From assembly GCA_902363625.1 (NCBI GenBank), contig CABJAS010000002.1, forward strand, positions 301,819 through 365,818: a DNA stretch of 64,000 nucleotides, in the 5' to 3' direction. This document shows positions 1 through 10,600 of the stretch, one piece after another. Origin of the DNA: Clostridiaceae bacterium. GTDB lineage: Bacteria > Bacillota_I > Bacilli_A > Erysipelotrichales > Coprobacillaceae. A program made the position numbers and the translations under genes. The notes below the pieces were generated by a model. It had not been told where the DNA came from. It did no database searches and was given only the letters and a program-made list of their open reading frames with translations. The first letter of the stretch is position 1, and each line of letters starts with the position of its first letter.

Positions 1-347
1 TATGTTCTGTTTGTATCAGTTGCTTCTAAAAATATAGTTCCTTTTTTTGAAAGTTTTGCAAAGGTTAAGACATATCCATCTGTATTTTCAATAGTTAATA
101 AATCATATTTTTGCCCTAACTCTGTAGGCGCAATTTTTAAAAAACGTTCATAATCTTCTCGTAGCATACAAACATCTATATCATCATCCCATGGGATAAA
201 TCCTTGATGACGTACCGCACCAATTGCTGTGCCAGCAAAGGCGAAATAGGGAATATCATGTTTTTCGCATATTTCTTTAAAATCTTTTAATATTTCTAAA
301 ATAATATTTTGCACCCTTTTTAAGGAAACGGGATCATATTCCTGCAT
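1..347 (-). CDS. LicD family protein, 5' part only (3' end outside window)
   Basis: Reading leftward from an ATG at 345-347, with an AGGAAG ribosome binding site at about 355-360, the frame stays open to the window edge (about 115 residues). It contains the LicD signature GTAIGAVRHQGFIPWDDDID at about residues 38-57; in the nucleotidyltransferase fold the DDD cluster supplies the metal-binding acidic residues. LicD proteins transfer phosphocholine or related phospho-groups onto cell-surface polysaccharide or teichoic acid. Substrate cannot be judged here because the C-terminal part is missing. It is probably the first gene of a leftward surface-glycan unit, which is inference. Confidence 0.85.
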   Translation of the reverse strand, partial: MQEYDPVSLKRVQNIILEILKDFKEICEKHDIPYFAFAGTAIGAVRHQGFIPWDDDIDVCMLREDYERFLKIAPTELGQKYDLLTIENTDGYVLTFAKLSKKGTIFLEATDTNRT

Positions 348-448
348 TATGTAACTTCCTCCAAACTTTTAAATTGTATACATTCATTATTCTAATTATA
401 TGATGAATATAAGTCAATAAATTATTGATAATAAATAGTTAAAAAGAA

Positions 449-472
449 AAACCTAATATAATAATCAGGTTT
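449..472 (-). terminator. Rho-independent terminator of the DUF1846 gene
   Basis: Inverted repeat AAACCT / AGGTTT (449-454 and 467-472). On the minus strand it is followed by TTTTCTTTTT. It lies just past the DUF1846 stop codon. Confidence 0.7.
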
Positions 473-477
473 CATCT

Positions 478-1962
478 TTAACGATGATAAAGTTTTTTAG
501 TTTGATATTTATCTTCGCAGGTTAAGTTCATGTTTAATTTACGGAATGTTGTCATATCTACCTGTGATAAAATAACGGTGCTGTGTGCTTCACAATTCTT
601 TAATTTATCTAACTGTTGTAAAGCTAAATGAGATAAAGGATTTGTGGTGGCACTGATGGCTAGAGCGATAAGTATTTCATCTGTATGTAAACGAGGATTG
701 TTATTTCCCAGTGAATTAATTTTTAAACGCTGTATAGGTTCAATGATACTTGGTGAAATCAAAGGAATTTCATCATTGATATTCCCTAATTTTTTCAATG
801 CATTGAGTAAAGCTGAAGAACTTGCTCCTAACAAAGAAGAAGTTTTACCGGTTACGATAGAACCATCCGGCAATTCAATGGCTACTGCCGGTCCATCAGT
901 TAACTCCGCTTTCTTTAATGCAGGAGAAACACAGCGACGCATATCCGTTGAAATATTTGTTGTTGACATGATGATTTCAATTTTGCGAATCGCTTCTTCA
1001 TCCGCATGTCCCTTTTTAAATTCTACTTTTGTATTATAATAGCGACGAATAATTTCTTGATTGCTTGCAGCGCATGCCGCTTCATCATCACAAATGCAAT
1101 ATCCTACCATATTAACCCCCATATCCGTTGGTGATTTATAAGGACTTTCACCTAAAATCTTTTGAAACATCGCATTTAGTACTGGAAAAATTTCAACATC
1201 ACGATTATAGTTGACAGTTGTTTCTCCATAAGCTTCCAAATGGAATGGGTCAATCATGTTGACATCATTTAAATCAGCTGTTGCCGCTTCATAAGCCAAG
1301 TTAACAGGGTGTTTTAAAGGTAAATTCCAGATTGGAAAAGTTTCAAATTTTGCATAGCCTGCTTCAATGCCACGTTTATGATCATGATATAACTGTGACA
1401 GGCAAGTCGCCATTTTTCCTGAACCGGGACCCGGTGCAGTTACCACAACTAGTGGTTTTGTTGTTTCAATATATTCATTTTTTCCATAGCCTTCATCGGA
1501 AACAATGATTTCCACATTATTTGGATAACCGACAATAGGATAATGTAAAAAGACTTTGATCCCTAAATGTTCCAAATGACTTTTAAAGGTATCCGCAGAA
1601 GGCTGATTAGAATATTGCGTAATCACAACACTTCCAACATAAAGACCAATGTCTCTGAAAGCATCAATTAAACGCAGTACCTCTACATCATAGGTAATTC
1701 CCATATCACTGCGTATTTTATTTTTTTCAATATCACCGGCGCATACGGCGATCACAACCTCTACTTTATCTTTCATCTCCAGCAGCATTTTTAATTTACT
1801 GTCAGGAGCAAAGCCAGGCAGTACACGAGCCGCATGATGGTCATCAAATAATTTACCGCCAAACTCTAAATATAGTTTATTTCCGAATTGTCCAATTCGT
1901 TCCAATATGTGCTTAGATTGCAGTTTCACATATTTATCATTATCAAAAGCAATTTTCTTCAT
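478..1962 (-). CDS. DUF1846 (UPF0371) family protein
   Basis: A 494-residue protein of the usual full length for DUF1846/UPF0371, a conserved but functionally unassigned soluble family of Bacillota and some other anaerobes. Visible landmarks are FDNDKYV near the N-terminus, the glycine-rich [19 protein letters not shown] (about residues 174-192), which resembles a phosphate-binding P-loop, and [20 protein letters not shown] further on. A Shine-Dalgarno AAGGAGTG precedes the ATG at 1962. It is a single-gene unit closed by its own terminator. The glycine-rich loop suggests nucleotide or phosphate binding, but no reaction can be assigned from sequence. Confidence 0.85.
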   Translation of the reverse strand: MKKIAFDNDKYVKLQSKHILERIGQFGNKLYLEFGGKLFDDHHAARVLPGFAPDSKLKMLLEMKDKVEVVIAVCAGDIEKNKIRSDMGITYDVEVLRLIDAFRDIGLYVGSVVITQYSNQPSADTFKSHLEHLGIKVFLHYPIVGYPNNVEIIVSDEGYGKNEYIETTKPLVVVTAPGPGSGKMATCLSQLYHDHKRGIEAGYAKFETFPIWNLPLKHPVNLAYEAATADLNDVNMIDPFHLEAYGETTVNYNRDVEIFPVLNAMFQKILGESPYKSPTDMGVNMVGYCICDDEAACAASNQEIIRRYYNTKVEFKKGHADEEAIRKIEIIMSTTNISTDMRRCVSPALKKAELTDGPAVAIELPDGSIVTGKTSSLLGASSSALLNALKKLGNINDEIPLISPSIIEPIQRLKINSLGNNNPRLHTDEILIALAISATTNPLSHLALQQLDKLKNCEAHSTVILSQVDMTTFRKLNMNLTCEDKYQTKKLYHR

Positions 1963-2057
1963 TTCTTCACACTCCTTTTTTCAACATCATTCCTTATTAT
2001 AGCAAAGATCGACTCAATTTACTAAACATATTTTATACTTTTAAACAAATCGTAAAG

Positions 2058-2084
2058 AAAAAGGAGCAAGCCTTGCATTGCTCC
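2058..2084 (-). terminator. Terminator of the small membrane protein gene
   Basis: GGAGCAA / TTGCTCC stem (2063-2069, 2078-2084) with an 8-nt loop. On the minus strand it is followed by five T residues. It lies 8 bases past the stop of the 119-residue gene. Confidence 0.85.
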
Positions 2085-2091
2085 CGATAAA

Positions 2092-2451
2092 TTATAGAAG
2101 AGATAGAATAACAGAAGGTAAAATCAGGATAATTCCTACGATAATATCACTGTAAAAAGCAATCACTTCATTGTTGGTAGAACCAATTACTGTTGTCTGT
2201 TCAATATGATCATTGCCGATTTTATTAACCATTTGGTTTGATTGACGGCTAAAGCTAAATCGATTGATCTGCATGCCATCAAGGTTCAGATAACTAAACC
2301 AGGCAATTGCGAAAAAGAGGATACCACTGATAAATACGGGATACATTAAAATATAGGTTAAAGTTGAATGCTGTGCAAAATACCAAATAAGACAGAAAAT
2401 AACAACCAAAAAAAGGCGTATTATAATCTTTTGAAATAAAAGTTTTTTCAT
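2092..2451 (-). CDS. Small membrane protein, DUF3899-like
   Basis: 119 residues with three hydrophobic segments, at about 9-27, 30-52 and 100-118, separated by a short polar loop of about 45 residues. The layout (two N-terminal helices, a polar loop containing FSFSRQSNQ, a C-terminal helix) resembles the DUF3899 membrane family, but this match is from pattern only. GGAGGGATATTTT precedes the ATG at 2451. It has its own terminator and is transcribed divergently from marR across a 186-bp gap. Function unknown. Confidence 0.7.
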   Translation of the reverse strand: MKKLLFQKIIIRLFLVVIFCLIWYFAQHSTLTYILMYPVFISGILFFAIAWFSYLNLDGMQINRFSFSRQSNQMVNKIGNDHIEQTTVIGSTNNEVIAFYSDIIVGIILILPSVILSLL

Positions 2452-2600
2452 AAAATATCCCTCCTTAATTACATTTTATAATAGAATGCAACCAATTTAA
2501 AGAACTTGCTGAAATAGATAATCAAAATGACAAAATTTGTGAGATAATGTAAAAAAAGAAGCTTTTTTGTATCCTATAATTTTGATTTGTGCTATTATTT

Positions 2601-2624
2601 ATTAGTCAATAAAGGTTGACTAAT
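2601..2624. promoter_or_regulatory. Perfect palindrome: likely MarR operator
   Basis: ATTAGTCAA (2601-2609) and TTGACTAAT (2616-2624) form a perfect 9-bp inverted repeat with a 6-bp spacer, just before the ribosome binding site of the marR gene. A TATAAT at 2575-2580 could be the -10 box, which would put the palindrome just after the start of transcription. The size and symmetry fit an autoregulatory MarR dimer site; binding is inference. Confidence 0.65.
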
Positions 2625-2637
2625 AGGAGGGAGTATA

Positions 2638-3069
2638 TTGGATTATCTTACATTAAAGAATGATCTGTTTGATATTCTTGTGCTTAATCAAAAAACTTTG
2701 AAACCTTATGAAAATAAATTGATTTCAAAATTAACTATGCTTCAGTTTCGTACGTTATGCGTACTCAATGTAGAGGGGGATCTTAGCCTTAATGAGTTGG
2801 CGAAGATTCAAAATATTACAAAACAACAACAATCTCTTATCATAAAAAGTTTAGTCAGTGTCGGTTATGTCAGTCGAATGATCGATGAAGTAGACCGCCG
2901 TGTCATTCGTTTTAATATTACCGATGATGGAAAACAATTACTTGATGATCAGTTATCAGGAATGGTGAACAAGATCGTTGAGAGATTTAAGAGCTTAGAT
3001 GAAGATAAGCAGAAGGAGTTATATGCTGCTATTCATTCTATCTGTATGATCTTAAAAGAGGTTGCTTAG
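2638..3069 (+). CDS. MarR family transcriptional regulator
   Basis: 143 residues, the usual MarR length, starting at TTG with a strong AGGAGGG site 8 bases upstream. The winged helix is visible: helices FRTLCVLNVEGDLSLNELAK (about 37-56) and ITKQQQSLIIKSLVSVGYV, then the wing RMIDEVDRRVIRFNITDDGK. MarR proteins are dimeric repressors that usually respond to small phenolic, lipid or oxidant ligands. It is 9 bases upstream of the activase-like gene and so very likely co-transcribed with it, and a palindromic operator sits in its leader. The regulon therefore probably includes the downstream gene. Confidence 0.9.
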   Translation: MDYLTLKNDLFDILVLNQKTLKPYENKLISKLTMLQFRTLCVLNVEGDLSLNELAKIQNITKQQQSLIIKSLVSVGYVSRMIDEVDRRVIRFNITDDGKQLLDDQLSGMVNKIVERFKSLDEDKQKELYAAIHSICMILKEVA

Positions 3070-3078
3070 GGGGTATTT

Positions 3079-6000
3079 ATGAATTTCTTGGGAATTGATA
3101 TTGGCTCTACAACCATTAAGTTGTATTTAACCAATGAATCAGATGAATGTCTATATCGTACTTATCAGCGTCATTATTCGGATGTACAAGCAAATCTGAA
3201 AAGGATGATTAGGGAGATGATGGACGAATTAGGGGATATGCCGATGAAAGTTGCTATGACAGGGTCAGGCGATTAGCATTATCCCAAGCTTTAAATATTG
3301 ACTTTGTACAAGAAGTGATCGCTTGTACATCAACAGTCGAAAAATACATTCCGGAAACGGATGTAGTCATTGAATTAGGGGGCGAGGATGCCAAGATCAC
3401 TTATTTTGAAGGAACTTTGGAACAGCGTATGAATGGAAGCTGTGCCGGAGGAACAGGAGCGTTTATCGATCAGATGGCAAGCCTATTGCAGACAGATGCA
3501 GCAGGATTGAATGAACTGGCAAAACATCATGAAACCATTTATCCGATCGCATCACGTTGCGGAGTATTCGCTAAAACGGATGTTCAGCCGCTTATCAATG
3601 AAGGAGCAGCAAAAGAGGATATCGCCGCTTCTATCTTTCAGGCGGTAGTAAATCAGACAATCAGTGGATTAGCCTGTGGAAAACCTATTCGAGGTATGGT
3701 GGCTTTTTTGGGGGGACCTCTGTATTTCTTATCAAGTTTAAGAGAACGTTTTATTGAAACCTTGGGGTTAACGGAAGAACACGTCATTTTCCCTGATGAT
3801 CCGCAATTATTTGTGGCAATGGGAGCCTCTATTCATGCTCGTGATGCCAAATCAGATCTATTGCTTTCACAAATGTATGAGCGTTTAAACACAATGAAGC
3901 ATCTTGAAGTGGATCAAAATGATATTTTACCGGTTTTATTTAAAGATGAAGAAGAACTGAATACATTTAGACATGCTCATAATCAAAATCAGGTTGAACA
4001 GCGTCAGCTGGAAACTTACAGCGGCGATGCATATCTTGGTATAGATGTCGGTTCAACGACTTCAAAAATTGTATTAATCAGCGATCAAGCGGAACTTTTA
4101 TATACTTACTATGGAAGTAATAATGGAAGTCCCTTGGAATTAGTTAGAAAAATCATGATGGAAATTTATGAACGTCTGCCATCTGGGGTTACCATCAGGA
4201 AAGCAGGGGTTACAGGGTATGGTGAATCTTTAATCAAAGCAGCCTTAAAAGTAGATCTAGGAGAAGTAGAAACGATTGCCCATTTTAAAGCTGCGCAATA
4301 TTTTATGCCAGATGTTGACTTTATTATTGATATCGGTGGTCAGGATATGAAAGCAATCAAGATCAAGGATGGTGCTATTGAAGAAATTCTGTTAAATGAA
4401 GCCTGTTCATCAGGATGTGGTTCTTTTATTGAAACCTTTGCCAGTTCATTAAAAATGTCTGTCGAAGATTTCGCTAAAGAAGCTTTATTGGCAAAACATC
4501 CAATTGATTTAGGAAGCCGTTGTACTGTCTTCATGAATTCAAAAGTAAAGCAAGCTCAAAAAGAGGGAGCCAGCATTGCCGATATTTCTGCCGGATTATC
4601 CTACTCTGTCATCAAAAATGCTTTATATAAAGTCATAAAATTAAGAAGTCCGGAGAGTATGGGCAAGAATGTTATTGTTCAAGGAGGGACTTTCTATAAT
4701 GAAGCGATTTTAAGAGCGTTTGAAAAAGAGACCGGCGTAATTCCTTTCCGACCTACTATTTCAGGATTAATGGGAGCTTTTGGAATTGCTCTGATGGCAA
4801 GAGACACCTGCAAGGAGCAAGCTATAACTTCATTGCTTTCACCAAGAGAACTGGAACATTTAGCTTATGCGAAAACATTCAGACATTGCAGCAAGTGTAC
4901 CAATAATTGTGCCTTAACAATAACTACTTTCAATGACGGACGTGAATTTGTTTCCGGAAATCGTTGTGAACGTGGGGCAAATTTGCCATTGAAAGTGCAT
5001 GATATGCCAAACGGATTTGATTATAAATATCGCCGTGTCTTTGATTATCAGTCATTATTGCCAAGTGTGGCACCAAGAGGAACGATCGGAATACCAAGAG
5101 TTTTAAATATGTATGATAATTATCCATTTTGGCATACATTTTTTACCTCTCTGGGATTCAGGGTTGTCTTATCTCCGCGATCTTCTAAGAAAATCTATGA
5201 GATGGGAATGGAAACAATCCCTTCAGAATCTGTCTGCTATCCGGCAAAATTGGTTCACGGACATATTGAAAGTCTGATTAAGCGAGGGGTTAACGCAATA
5301 TTCTATCCAAGTGTTATCTACGAAAGAAAAGAAGATCAAAACAGCAATAATCACTACAACTGTCCAATTGTTCAGTCTTATCCGGAAGTTGTGAAAAATA
5401 ATGTGGAATCAATAAAACAGGTAAAGTATATTCAGCCTTTTATAACGTTAAATGATAAGCAAAAAGTCTTTGAAACAATGAAGGAAGCTTTAAAAGAGTA
5501 TCATATATCCGAAGACTACTTACATAAAGCCATTGAGCTTGCCTATAGCGAATTAGATCATTATAAAGATGATATTTATAACGAAGGTCAGCTCATCTTA
5601 GACTACATGAAAAAACATCATTGTCAGGGAATTGTCTTAGCCGGACGTCCTTATCATATTGATCCGGAAATCAATCATGGATTAGCAGATCTGATAACTG
5701 CGGAAGGATTAGCCGTTTTGACAGAAGAAATGGTATCCAGTCAACACGCTGTTGAAAGACCGTTAAGAGTAGTCGATCAATGGATGTATCACACCCGTTT
5801 ATATAATGCGGCAGCGTTTGTTACTACTCATGAAGATTTGGAACTGATTCAGTTAACTTCATTTGGCTGTGGCTTAGATGCAGTAACAGCGGATCAGGTA
5901 CAAGAAATCTTAAAAGCAAAAAATAAAATATATACTTTGATCAAGATTGATGAAGGAAGCAATTTAGGGGCAATCCGCATCCGTATTCGTTCATTAAAAG

Positions 6001-7298
6001 CAACGATGGATGAACGTCGTCAGCAGCCAATCGATAAACCAAAAACAAGCTATGTGACAAATCCTGTATCATTTACCAAAGAGATGAGAGAAAACTATAC
6101 CATTTTGTGTCCGCAGATGTCTCCTATTCATTTTCAATTTATTGAACCGGCAGCAAGAAATGCTGGCTATAATTTGGTTGTTCTTCCAGAAGAAGGGAAG
6201 AAAGACATTGAAGAAGGACTGCGTTATGTCAACAACGATGCCTGTTATCCGAGTATCTTAACAATCGGACAGATGATGAATGCTTTAAAGAGCGGTCGTT
6301 ATGATCCAAATAAAACAGCGTTAATTATGACGCAAACGGGCGGTGGATGCCGTGCAACGAATTATATTGCCTTTATTCGTAAAGCCTTAAAAGATGCCGG
6401 AATGTCACAAGTTCCTGTCATTTCTTTAAATGTCAGTGGTTTAGAAAGCAATCCCGGATTTAAGATTACCTATAAACTAGCCAAGGGAATTGCTTTTGCG
6501 GCAGTTTATGGAGACTTGATGATGCGAGTGCTTTATCGTGTCAGACCTTATGAAAAAGAAAAGGGTTCAGCAAATGCTTTATATGAAAAATGGGTAACGA
6601 AAATAAAACAAAATATTGATGATCTGAGTTATCGCAGATTTAAGAAAAATATATATGCAATCGTAAAAGACTTTGATGAACTGCCATTATTAGATATAAA
6701 GAAACCTAGAGTTGGTTTAGTAGGAGAAATTTTGGTTAAATTCTCTGAAGAAGCAAATAATCATATCGTTGATATTGTCGAAAATGAAGGTGCGGAAGCA
6801 GTCATGCCGGATCTGATTGATTTCTTTATGTATTGCTTCTACAGCAATAATTTTAACCATCAGTATTTAGAAACAGATAAGAAATCGAAGCGTTATTCAA
6901 ATCTTGGAATTAAAGCTATTGAATTTATGCGTAAAGATATGCGCAAGGCTCTAAGAGCCTCGAAACGTTTTGATGAACCGGGACACATTGATGATTTAGC
7001 TAAAAAGGCTAATAAAGTTGTTTCGGTAGGAAACCAAACTGGTGAAGGTTGGTTCTTGACTGCGGAAATGATTGAGTTAATTGAATCGGGTGCTCCTAAT
7101 ATTGTCTGTATGCAGCCATTTGGATGTTTGCCAAACCATGTTACAGGTAAGGGGGTTATCAAAGCATTAAGAGCGACGTATCCAAAAAGTAATATTGTAG
7201 CGATTGATTATGACCCAGGGGTTTCTGAGGTTAATCAGTTGAATCGTATTAAGCTGATGTTGTCAACAGCATTTAAATCACTGAAAAAGGAGGATTGA
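3079..7298 (+). pseudogene. Double activase / DUF2229 protein (2-hydroxyacyl-CoA dehydratase activator family), frameshifted
   Basis: The gene encodes about 1,400 residues: two BadF/BcrA/HgdC-type ASKHA ATPase domains (GIDIGSTTIKLYLT at the start; GIDVGSTTSKIVLI from about 4038), each with a cluster-binding cysteine region (NGSCAGGTGAF, CSSGCGSF), then a DUF2229 region with CSKCTNNC and further conserved cysteines. Family activators drive electrons into 2-hydroxyacyl-CoA dehydratases; this long form has no assigned substrate. Frame 1 runs 3079-3276 and stops at TAG; the protein continues in the third frame to 7298. Restoring one G near 3268-3272 (GGC-GA to GGC-GGA) joins the two halves as ...TGSGGLALSQAL. 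No slippery heptamer is present, so this is a null mutation or a sequence error. The rest is intact and not decayed. Confidence 0.85.
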
Positions 7299-7316
7299 GT
7301 CCTCCTTTTTTAAATG
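7284..7316 (+). terminator. Terminator after the activase-like gene
   Basis: AAAAAGGAGGA (7284-7294) pairs with TCCTCCTTTTT (7300-7310), overlapping the stop codon. Outer AGCATTTAAA / TTTAAATGCT arms (7268-7318) could lengthen the hairpin. Confidence 0.85.
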
Positions 7317-7318
7317 CT

Positions 7319-7655
7319 TATTTTATTAAAAAAACAAATTAAAATTTTCACTAGAAATTAATGGAATTAATATTTCATCTAAAGTAATTATTAAAAAATA
7401 TTTGTAAAATAACAAATATTTACATGAATCGTTCATAATGTAAACTTTTTGACCGTTTTTATATTATATCTTCAAGGTTAATTTAATCACTATATTTAGG
7501 AAAAGTCAATGCAATAATTTTACAAAAAAAGTCTAAATTTTACAGAATTAAATATCAAATACTACACAAAACCAGTAGGATTATACTACGTTCATATTGT
7601 TTACTTTTTGATTTATAAGGAAATATGTGTCATAACAATCGGGAGGATTTACAAT
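7319..7655. other. AT-rich leader/promoter region of the giant surface-protein gene
   Basis: 337 bp without a convincing gene. It holds an inverted repeat AAATATTTGT / ACAAATATTT (7396-7405, 7412-7421), a small palindrome ATGAA-TCG-TTCAT (7424-7436) and a GGGAGG ribosome binding site (7641-7646). No consensus sigma-A promoter with good spacing is evident; TATACT at 7582-7587 is a possible -10 without a clear -35. Confidence 0.5.
7396..7421. repeat. 10-bp inverted repeat upstream of the giant gene
   Basis: Perfect arms AAATATTTGT and ACAAATATTT with a 6-bp spacer, about 235 bp before the start codon. It lacks a T-run, so it is more likely a protein-binding site than a terminator; its role is not known. 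Confidence 0.45.
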
Positions 7656-10600
7656 ATGGACGGGTTTAGTGTTAAGAAGTTGTTAAAAAAGATGAAGCAG
7701 ATTGTAAGCGTTTTACTTACGTTTGCCCTTGTATTTACTACGCTTGAAATGCGTACTTTTTTCGTTTCTGCAGAGGAAAGAACAACGAATACCTGTGGCA
7801 ATCCAGCTGTTAAAGTTTCTTTTTCAAGTTGGCAAGGAGGTATCCCAACAAGCCAGTCAATGACGAGCTTGTTAGGAAAGAAAGATACATTTGAAGTTGA
7901 TATTAAAATGGATGGAGAGTTTGATAAAGGTAAGGCAGACAAATTAAATCTTAAAATAGATTTGCCTTATTTCTATTACGATGATGACAATGAACTTATA
8001 ACGACTTATGATATTAATAAGGTACCAGAAGTTCAGCGTGGCGAAAACCTGATGGGGATTCAAGCAGAAATTATAAATCTTGGAGATTATGATTTGCCTG
8101 CTGTTTCTGGTGGTCTTGAAAATTATATATATAGAGGTCCCTTTGTTATTAATGGAGAGCAAAGTTTAATTGCAGGATCAACACAAGTATTAAAAATAGC
8201 TGTCAGCTTCTATGGTAATGTTCCGGAAAATACCGCTGCAAATATTCAAGTAGGTGGTGGTTATAAGAATTATTATAATGAGAGTGACGAGCGCTGCGAG
8301 GTAAATTATTCAGTTGCACCGGGGGCAAGTGAAAACAGCATTTATACATTGATTAATTCGAATCTAGCTTGGGAATCTTTAACGACACAAGTGGAACAAC
8401 CGGTTATATGGGATAAATATAATTATTTTACTTATCAAGTGACGATGAAGAATGTTTCTACTGATGAAGACAGTTATTTCTCTGATTTTGATTTAAATTT
8501 TATGGTTCCTAATGTTGATCAAGAAAAGTTTGGAACTTTAGATGAAGATATTATGGCATGGATTTATAATGAAAATGGAGATCCAATAAAAAATGAGGAT
8601 CATACTATTGCTGACCGTAGTTATGTCGGAGTACCTAATCAAGGTGGGGTATTAGTTTATGATGTTACGGATAAAACAAAGGAAGAACTGGCTAAATGGG
8701 ATTTATCGGAGTATTCAAATGTAACGGATTCTCCAATGGTTTATCACTATACAAATAATCGAACGATTAATATCCCGGTAACAGATAAAAAAATTGAGAT
8801 GGGAGAAGAGAGAACATACTACGTTGCAATTCCGTTTGCAAACAATATTCCTGATGCTCAAGGTATTGAATTTACAACACAGTCTATTTCAACGATTTAT
8901 TTCAATAAAGGACTCTCTTGGTCAAAAACGCAAGGTTTTCAATCTTTTTTTGGAAAACCAGATCCAGGATTTACGCATGAAAAATATGTATTGGATCAAA
9001 GTGGACAGAAGACGGATCATATTGAAGTCGCAATAGGCGATACGGTCAATTATTATTTATCAGGTTTTGAAAATACTGGGAATTTACCAGCATTTAATCC
9101 GGTAGTCACGGATACTTTACCAAAATCTTTTGATCTAAAAAAACTTTCCATTGAGATGGATTTTTCGCAAGAAGATCCGAGTTACATTCCATCATTAGAA
9201 GAATGGTTCAAGAAAGATCATTTAGTAGAATTTGAATTTAAAAGAAGTGATGGAACTTTAGACTATGTAAGCTTAGGTCAATTTAACGCAGAGGCTGATA
9301 CATCATCTTCTAAAGTTTGGTCAATTGATATGGATGGTAAGATTAAGGACTATTTGTATTCAAATCCTGGTACAGAATTTACCGGACAAATGCGATTTAA
9401 CTTAGCAGAAAAAATAAAGGTAAATCAGACTTTCAATGGACGAATTGTGGTTAATGGAGAAGCTCCAATCTTAGATAGCTATTACAATACACTGGATACC
9501 AATTATGAGATGTGGATTTATGTGGTAAGGGACGGCGACTATACCATTACTGAAAAATCAGTACAGCAAGATGATGCAACAGTTGATGCATTGCCGGGAG
9601 ATCCAGTGATTAATGTTGATGCTTATCACAATGATGGAACAAATTATGTTTACAACGATCCATTAAGTGCGGTAGCAAATCAAACTAATACAGGATTCCG
9701 CTATCAATTAGGAAACAATTCTATTTCACAAATCATTCCTGCGACCTTTAAGTCAGGAAGTTTATTAGACTCAAATGGATTAGGATTAGTGGCAGATTCT
9801 ATTAAACTCTCATCAGATTTAGTGAAGAACAGTGTTATTGAAAATATAAGACTTACAAATACAAGTGGCAGTTCGCTTGACATATCGGGGAATACATTAA
9901 TAACTGACAGTAATGGTGATATAATTATTGAAAAATCACAATGGGCTGCATTAGGAAATCTCGCTCATGTAGAAATTAAATTCAAATCTTTTAAAAATAA
10001 TATTTCATTGGCACCAAGCCTTAATATTATGATTAACGGAACACTAAATATGGTCGGTACGTTAACAACAATGGGATCGTTTGAAACACAATACAATGAT
10101 GTCAATGTAGATAAATATGTAGCAGATTATGCAACTATTAATATTACACCGGGAGCTCCAATTATTGATGTTGATGCCTATCATTACGATGAAACAAACG
10201 GTTATAATTTTGGTGATCCATTAGGAGCCGCGGTAAATAACGGTAATTCCGGATATCGCTATCGTTTAGGAAATACTTCTGTTTCACAGATTGCACCGGC
10301 TGCATTTACTTCCGGCAATATGATAAGCGGCGGTTTAGGATTAATTGTTGATTCAGTGACCCTTTCTAAAGGATTGATCGATGTAAGTGAAATTAACGAA
10401 GTGATTATCAGAGGTACAAGTGGAAATAAAGTGATTCCATTTACATCATTAACAACGAATGATAGCGGAGATATTGTTATTAAGAAATCCCAATGGAACA
10501 CAATCGGTAATTTTCAAAATATTGAAGTACGATTTAATTCTTTCAAAAACAATATTGCAATTAATGATGATATTCATATATTGATTAATGGAACTCCCAA

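Noticed and set aside
644-1039. 131-residue plus-strand frame opposite the DUF1846 gene
   Set aside because: Antisense shadow of a full-length conserved gene; no ribosome site or recognisable motif.
3262-3280. Programmed ribosomal frameshift in the activase gene
   Set aside because: No X-XXY-YYZ slippery heptamer and no stimulatory stem seen just downstream; simple base loss explains it.
7449-7467. TTGACC ... TATTAT as promoter of the giant gene
   Set aside because: Spacing is only 7 bp, far from the 16-18 needed.
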